DNA of 64,000 nt from Anodontia alba. Its lineage: Eukaryota > Mollusca > Bivalvia > Lucinida > Lucinidae. Of this stretch, positions 62,375-64,000 are shown piece after piece. The notes beneath the pieces are model-generated. The model made no database searches, was not told the DNA's origin, and was given only the letters and a program-made list of their open reading frames with translations. Position numbers and translations under genes: made by a program. The DNA is taken from NCBI GenBank assembly GCA_964016985.1, contig OZ024834.1, positions 80,987,211 through 81,051,210 of the forward strand. Reading direction: 5' to 3'. Position 1 is the first letter of the stretch. Each line of letters starts with the position of its first letter.

Positions 62375-62579
62375 CCCTTATCCTGCTGTTCACGACAACC
62401 CCTACCTTTGCAAACAGTGTAGATTCAGATCAGATGGCTTCTGAAGAAGCCATCTGATCAGAATCTACACTGTTTGCCGTTCAGTTTGTGAATTTGAACG
62501 AAAACATTATATGATGTAATCTGATTGGCTGAGAGTCAGAAAAGGGCCTGGCTAATTAAATTATTCAGCAGGATAAGGG
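62375..62579. mobile_element. T1 MITE with co-varying hairpin arms
   Basis: TTAA at 62371-62374; cccttatcctgctgttcacg to ttcagcaggataaggg. Hairpin cagatggcttctgaagaagc / catctg, where other T1 copies have cagttggcttc / caactg. gattc in place of gatcc also occurs in both arms. Confidence 0.9.
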
Positions 62580-62714
62580 TTCATATTTATAAATTATAAT
62601 TCCACAGATCAGAAAGCACTGAATGCCCCTTCAAACACTTCAAAAGGAACTGTCAAGGTAACATTTGTTTTTTGTGTCTATCTCCCTGAAAAAGAACATG
62701 AGGTTTAATTAAAA

Positions 62715-62900
62715 GCATGTTGGGTAAAATTTTCAGCAGACAACATTTTAAAATAACTTGTCTTATTTTTCCCAGAAAATAAGTTTTGACATTTCAAGCA
62801 AACTGTCACCTGGCATGAAATGTCAAACCCTATTTTCAGGGAAAATAATTTAAAAATCATTATGTCGTCTGCCAAATTTTCCCAGAAAGTGCATAACTAA
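62715..62900. mobile_element. T2 MITE, worn
   Basis: gcatgttgggtaaaattttc, agcagacaacattttaaaat, gacatttcaagcaaactgtc, acctggcatgaaatgtcaaa, gtctgccaaattttcccaga. 62940-63050 is a T3 scrap (gattcatatgaaatgtcaag). Confidence 0.65.
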
Positions 62901-63102
62901 TGCATAGCCCCAGAAATGCTATTACTTCATGAATCAAATATTGATATTCACTTCAACCAGCACAGGTCTATTCCACAGATGATTCATATGAAATGTCAAG
63001 CCCTGTTTCTCTCAAAAATATATTCTAAATGTCATATGCTGCTGTTATGATGTCCTTTTAAGGGAAAATGATATCGTTAAAATGACCCTAGGGACAATTT
63101 AA

Positions 63103-63303
63103 CCCTTAGTGCCAAGCAAAATTGAAGCAGACAATAATCTTTTTTTTTTTTTTTTCCTCAGAGAAATAAGACTTGACATTTCATGTGAATTGTCTGTCTA
63201 ACAGACAATTCACATTAAATGTCAAGTCTTATTTTCTCTGAAAAATAACAATAAAAATATTTAAAAATGTCATCTGCTGCAGTTGTGATTGACACTTTAA
63301 GGA
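63103..63303. mobile_element. T3 MITE, complete
   Basis: 201 bp, TTAA at 63099-63102 and 63304-63307. Left cccttagtgccaagcaaaat; right, inverted, tccttaaagtgtcaatcaca. Hairpin ttcatgtgaattgtctgtct / aacagacaattcacattaaa with perfect outer arms tcagagaaataagacttg. Confidence 0.92.
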
Positions 63304-63569
63304 TTAAATGAGATCCCAGAACATAATTTTCACGTAGATGATATTCACCTGAGTACTGTCTTAACTCCAGCCGATCAAGAAGAAGACCAATAATCTGATC
63401 ATTTGAGTACACGTTATTTAATCTGAACTTTGTGAATTGATCGCCTCCAGCCCAGTTTTCTAGTTACTGAAGCACATCAACGATTTACTGATTTAGCCGA
63501 GCTTGTGTAACCACCATTAACATACGCCCTTTCGAAGACAAGAAAGGAAATAGGAGGACATATCTTGAT

Positions 63570-63780
63570 GTGGTTAATGCTTAGCATGTTGGGTAGAAAT
63601 TAAAAATTTCTGCCGACATTTGGAAAATAATTTTATTTTTTCTAGAAAACAGGGTTTGACATTTCATGCAGATTGTCTCCTAAAGAGACAATCTGCATGA
63701 AATGCCAAACCTGTTTTCTGGGAAAAAAATATAACCAATTTGTTGTCTGCTGAATTTCCCTTAAGCAAACTAAAGATTAA
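63570..63780. mobile_element. T2 MITE
   Basis: atgcttagcatgttgggtag, hairpin gcagattgtctcctaaagag / gacaatctgcatgaaatgcc: both arms carry gcaGattg/caatCtgc where most copies have gcaAattg/caatTtgc. Ends ttgttgtctgctgaatttcc. Confidence 0.78.
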
Positions 63781-63829
63781 TGCTGTCTTGGCATCTTAAA
63801 GAATAATTTAGTAACTGTCAGAATATAAA

Positions 63830-64000
63830 GACTTCTCCTGTATTTATCCAAATATTCAGACAGTCATGACTGGACAAACAGTTAGACCAAGATCAGACTG
63901 ACAGTAAGGAGTAGTTTGATCAACATTGTCGTGCTGTCAGCACATATTAGTCACTGCACCAAACTCTCTAATGGACATGTTCTGATTTTATGATAAGTTC
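63830..64000. mobile_element. X1 MITE, cut by the window end or worn
   Basis: tatttatccaaatattcaga, cagtcatgactggacaaaca, gttagaccaagatcagactg. The second hairpin arm is mostly lost. Confidence 0.5.

Overview
The window looks like AT-rich invertebrate nuclear DNA, probably from a bivalve mollusc. The evidence is long AT-rich introns, two SINE families, dozens of short palindromic transposons, and the AGGTCAAGGTCA / GACGGACG tandem repeats I associate with bivalve genomes. That association is from memory; no search was possible. There are no operons, bacterial genes or CRISPR arrays.

The only host gene I can support lies on the minus strand and spans most of the window. Its exons are 58925-59126 (possible first coding exon), 38841-39004 (transmembrane helix and acidic linker) and 6615-8202 (529 codons, acidic/Ser-rich, not recognised). 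Their splice phases agree (1, 0, 1). The introns are about 19.9 kb and 30.6 kb, and the gene continues beyond position 1. Almost everything else is intronic or upstream repeat DNA.

Names used below for short non-autonomous elements. TTAA families (a TTAA on each side, termini mostly starting CCC; piggyBac- or Kolobok-like): T1 CCCTTGTCCTGCTGAA; T2 CCCTTAGCACTCTGGGTAAA; T3 CCCTTAG with a GACATTTCATGTGAATCATC core; T4 CCCATTTTAGTCTGGAGA; T5 CCCATTTACGTCAAGTGGA; T6 CCCTTAAAGCGACAAGAAAA; T7 CTCTTTGCATGCTGGGTAA; T8 CCCTTAGACTGGCTCCAGTC. TA families (TA target duplication): X1 CCGTATTTACC; X2 CCGTATTCGACCTAATTACC; X3 AATGTCCAAAAATTTCGAAC; X4 CAGTCAAACCTGT; X5 CACCACAACCTCTTTATAAC; X6 CAGTCGAACCTCGTTATCTC. 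Families with unclear ends: A (stem ATGTTGTGGGTACTCATTAG), L (stem GGAAAGAATTTGCTCCC), R. SINE-t has a tRNA-like head; SINE-q has a (TCAA)n tail. Core alpha is the hairpin arm CAAACAGTGTAGACCCAGAT; core beta is GACATTTCATGCAAATTGTC.

Layout: 1-6.6 kb, minisatellite and MITEs of intron 3. 6.6-8.2 kb, exon 3. 8.2-38.8 kb, intron 2, with a 32-bp minisatellite broken up by a dead mariner, an X6 element, a SINE-q and a 2.4-kb element with 5-bp target duplications carrying a nested pogo-like element (22-27.4 kb); a second pogo-like element (31.1-32.4 kb), a hAT element with an 8-bp duplication (32.6-33.8 kb), a second element of the 5-bp class (34.5-35.9 kb) and a 146-bp tandem array (36.3-38.0 kb). 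38.8-39.0 kb, exon 2. 39-58.9 kb, intron 1, dense in MITEs. 58.9-59.1 kb, candidate exon 1. 59.1-64 kb, upstream MITE-rich DNA.

The most unusual signal is the MITE population itself. Families with quite different ends and target sites carry the same few palindromic cores, and the two arms of a hairpin often change together between copies. Many insertions are nested with exact target duplications, so their order can be read.
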